Part shown: piece after piece, positions 6,063-7,162 of the stretch
Layout: every line of letters begins with the position of its first letter
How positions within the stretch are numbered: position 1 is the stretch's first letter
Assembly (NCBI GenBank): GCA_026393735.1
Contig: JAPKZP010000055.1
Location: 1 to 7,162 of the forward strand
DNA: 7,162 bases
Direction: 5' to 3'
Source: Acidobacteriota bacterium
GTDB lineage: Bacteria; Acidobacteriota; Vicinamibacteria; Vicinamibacterales; JAKQTR01
Notes under the pieces: model-generated
The model's input: the letters and a program-made list of their open reading frames with translations, nothing else
Told to the model about the DNA's origin: nothing
The model's database searches: none
Translations under genes and position numbers: made by a program

Positions 6063-6071
6063 TGCTATAAT
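6063..6071 (+). promoter_or_regulatory. Extended -10 promoter for the cupin-SDR operon
   Basis: TGCTATAAT is a perfect -10 box (6066-6071) preceded by the extended TG. The -35 position at 17 bases is TTATAT (6043-6048), weak, and coincides with the -10 box of the opposite promoter. The expected start is near 6078, giving a leader of about 21 bases that contains the ribosome site AAGGAG (6082-6087) ahead of the ATG at 6099. Confidence 0.75.
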
Positions 6072-6098
6072 CGCGCCTCCCAAGGAGCGTTGACCGGC

Positions 6099-6461
6099 AT
6101 GACGACAACACGCATTCAGCAGTTTCGGTGGGACGAGATCGCCCTGGAAAAGGTCACGGAAATGATCTCGCGCAAGATCGTGACAGGCGAACGCGAGATG
6201 CTGGCGCAGATCTGGCTGAAGAAAGGCGCCATCGTTCCTACCCACGACCACGAGAGCGAGCAGCTGTCGTACGTGCTCCAGGGGGCACTCAGGTTCATCA
6301 TCGACGGCCGCGAGTTCATCCTGCGTGAGGGCGAGGTGCTGCACATTCCATCCCGCGTCCCGCACCAGGCCGAGGCGCTCGACGACACGTTCGAACTCGA
6401 TGTGTTCAGCCCGATCCGGCAGGACTGGATCGACAAGACCGACGACTATTTCAGACGGTAG
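6099..6461 (+). CDS. Small single-domain cupin, KdgF-like
   Basis: A 120-residue single-domain cupin, probably a metal-binding cytoplasmic enzyme or sensor. Motif 1 is G43-x5-H49-x-H51-x3-Q55-x6-G62; Q55 takes the usual glutamate ligand position, a variant seen in many small cupins. Motif 2 is G78-x5-P84-x-R86-x2-H89, giving a 3-His/1-Gln metal set. The sequence around it (GAIVPTHDHESEQLSYVLQG and DVFSPIRQDW near the end) resembles KdgF, which helps convert the linear unsaturated uronate from pectin and alginate breakdown. No other uronate gene is seen here, so the substrate is not established. The ATG at 6099 has AAGGAG 11 bases upstream; an in-frame TTG at 6090 is too close to it. The SDR gene begins 7 bases after the stop, so they form an operon. 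Confidence 0.88.
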   Translation: MTTTRIQQFRWDEIALEKVTEMISRKIVTGEREMLAQIWLKKGAIVPTHDHESEQLSYVLQGALRFIIDGREFILREGEVLHIPSRVPHQAEALDDTFELDVFSPIRQDWIDKTDDYFRR

Positions 6462-6468
6462 GACAGCC

Positions 6469-7162
6469 ATGGATACCGGTCTCACGGGAAAAGTCGCCCT
6501 GGTGTGCGCGGCCAGCCGCGGACTCGGCAGGGCGGTCGCACGAGGTCTCGCGGCAGAAGGCGCCCGCGTCGCGATGTGCGCGCGGCATATGCCGACCCTG
6601 GAAGCGACGGCGGCCGAAATCCAGGCGGAGACGGGTGCCGAGGTGCTGGCCGTTGCGGCCGACCTCGGTCGGCGCGCCGACATCGTCCGTCTGGTCGATC
6701 AGACCGTCCAGCACTTCGGCGGGCTCGACATCCTCGTCACGAATTCCGGCGGGCCCAAGCCTGGCCTGTTCGGGGCCACCACGGAGTCCGACTGGCGGGA
6801 AGCCATCGACGACGTGCTGATGAGTACCGTGCTCCTGTGCATGGAAAGCGTTCCGCACATGCGCCGCAGGGGCGGCGGGCGCATTGTCAACATCACGTCG
6901 ATCTCCGCCAAGCAGCCGATTGCAGGCCTCATGCTGTCGAATGCGCTCAGGCCGGCCGTGACCGGGTTCTCGAAGACGCTGGCGAGCGAACTGGCCCGCG
7001 ACGGGATTCTCGTCAACTGCGTGGCGCCGGGCTACACGCGGACCGATCGCGTGATCGAACTGGCTGAAGCCACGGCGCGGCGGGAGGGCGTGGCGCCGGA
7101 GACGGTCGAGAAGCGCACCGTGCAGGGCATTCCCCTCGGCCGCATGGCCGAGCCGTCGGAAC
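6469..7162 (+). CDS. SDR-fold oxidoreductase-like protein with altered catalytic motif (3' end outside window)
   Basis: The frame is open from the ATG at 6469 to the window edge (231 residues, most of a roughly 260-residue protein). It has the short-chain dehydrogenase/reductase fold of FabG-like 3-oxoacyl reductases: KVALVCAASRGLGRAVA (8-24), D65 in the nucleotide-binding region, TNSGG (91-95), RIVNITSISA (138-147) and VNCVAPGYTRTDR (182-194). Two hallmarks are changed. TGxxxGxG reads C13-A14-x3-G18-x-G20. Counting 13 and 17 residues from the catalytic Ser (S144), as in FabG, the YxxxK pair falls on S157 and R161 (SNALR). A FabG-like SDR subgroup with NSGGP and SNALR motifs is known to lack the full catalytic set, so this is a family trait, not decay. 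Whether it is a reductase is unknown. GGA lies 5 bases before the ATG, and the gene is coupled to the cupin. Confidence 0.88.
   Translation, partial: MDTGLTGKVALVCAASRGLGRAVARGLAAEGARVAMCARHMPTLEATAAEIQAETGAEVLAVAADLGRRADIVRLVDQTVQHFGGLDILVTNSGGPKPGLFGATTESDWREAIDDVLMSTVLLCMESVPHMRRRGGGRIVNITSISAKQPIAGLMLSNALRPAVTGFSKTLASELARDGILVNCVAPGYTRTDRVIELAEATARREGVAPETVEKRTVQGIPLGRMAEPSE

Noticed and set aside
6027..6098. Upstream extension of the cupin to an ATG at 6027
   Set aside because: It runs through both -10 boxes and would start before the predicted transcript start.

Overview
The window is GC-rich DNA (estimated by eye at about 65%) with G/C-heavy third codon positions, Shine-Dalgarno sequences and GTG starts, so it is bacterial chromosome. 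Split ATP synthase genes, a one-piece 2-oxoacid dehydrogenase E1 and a secreted propeller protein would fit an Acidobacteriota-like or other deep-branching bacterium. That placement is inference; no marker gene is present. I see no mobile element, phage gene, CRISPR array, tRNA or rRNA.

Left part (1-2395): the first 52 bases hold the start of a gene leaving on the minus strand. A plus-strand cluster follows that encodes only membrane-side ATP synthase functions: AtpZ-like protein, AtpI-like protein, subunit a (atpB) and subunit c (atpE). Subunits b/b', delta and the F1 genes are absent, so they must lie elsewhere. A perfect 9-bp hairpin sits between atpI and atpB, and a 12-bp GC-rich hairpin follows atpE. 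Subunit c is predicted to be made with a cleavable signal peptide.

Middle (2396-2815): a shortened EamA/DMT transporter gene. It keeps the start of the first half and the end of the second half of the normal ten-helix protein and ends in an unrelated tail, so it looks like a decaying remnant. It overlaps the end of the convergent gene by 11 bases.

Right-centre (2805-5961, minus strand): a two-gene operon. The first gene is a fused alpha-beta E1 component of a branched-chain-type 2-oxoacid dehydrogenase. Seven bases after its stop begins a secreted beta-propeller protein of unknown function. No E2 or E3 gene is nearby.

Right end (6042-7162): a compact divergent promoter region with one perfect extended -10 box on each strand, each lying about where the other promoter's -35 would be. 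Rightward it drives a KdgF-like small cupin and an SDR-fold protein, cut by the window edge, whose YxxxK catalytic motif is replaced by SxxxR. Shared promoter geometry suggests that the E1-propeller operon and the cupin-SDR operon compete for, or are co-controlled by, the same polymerase site. I found no convincing new defence or mobile system. The points most worth following are the promoter pair, the altered SDR, the shortened transporter and the subunit c features.
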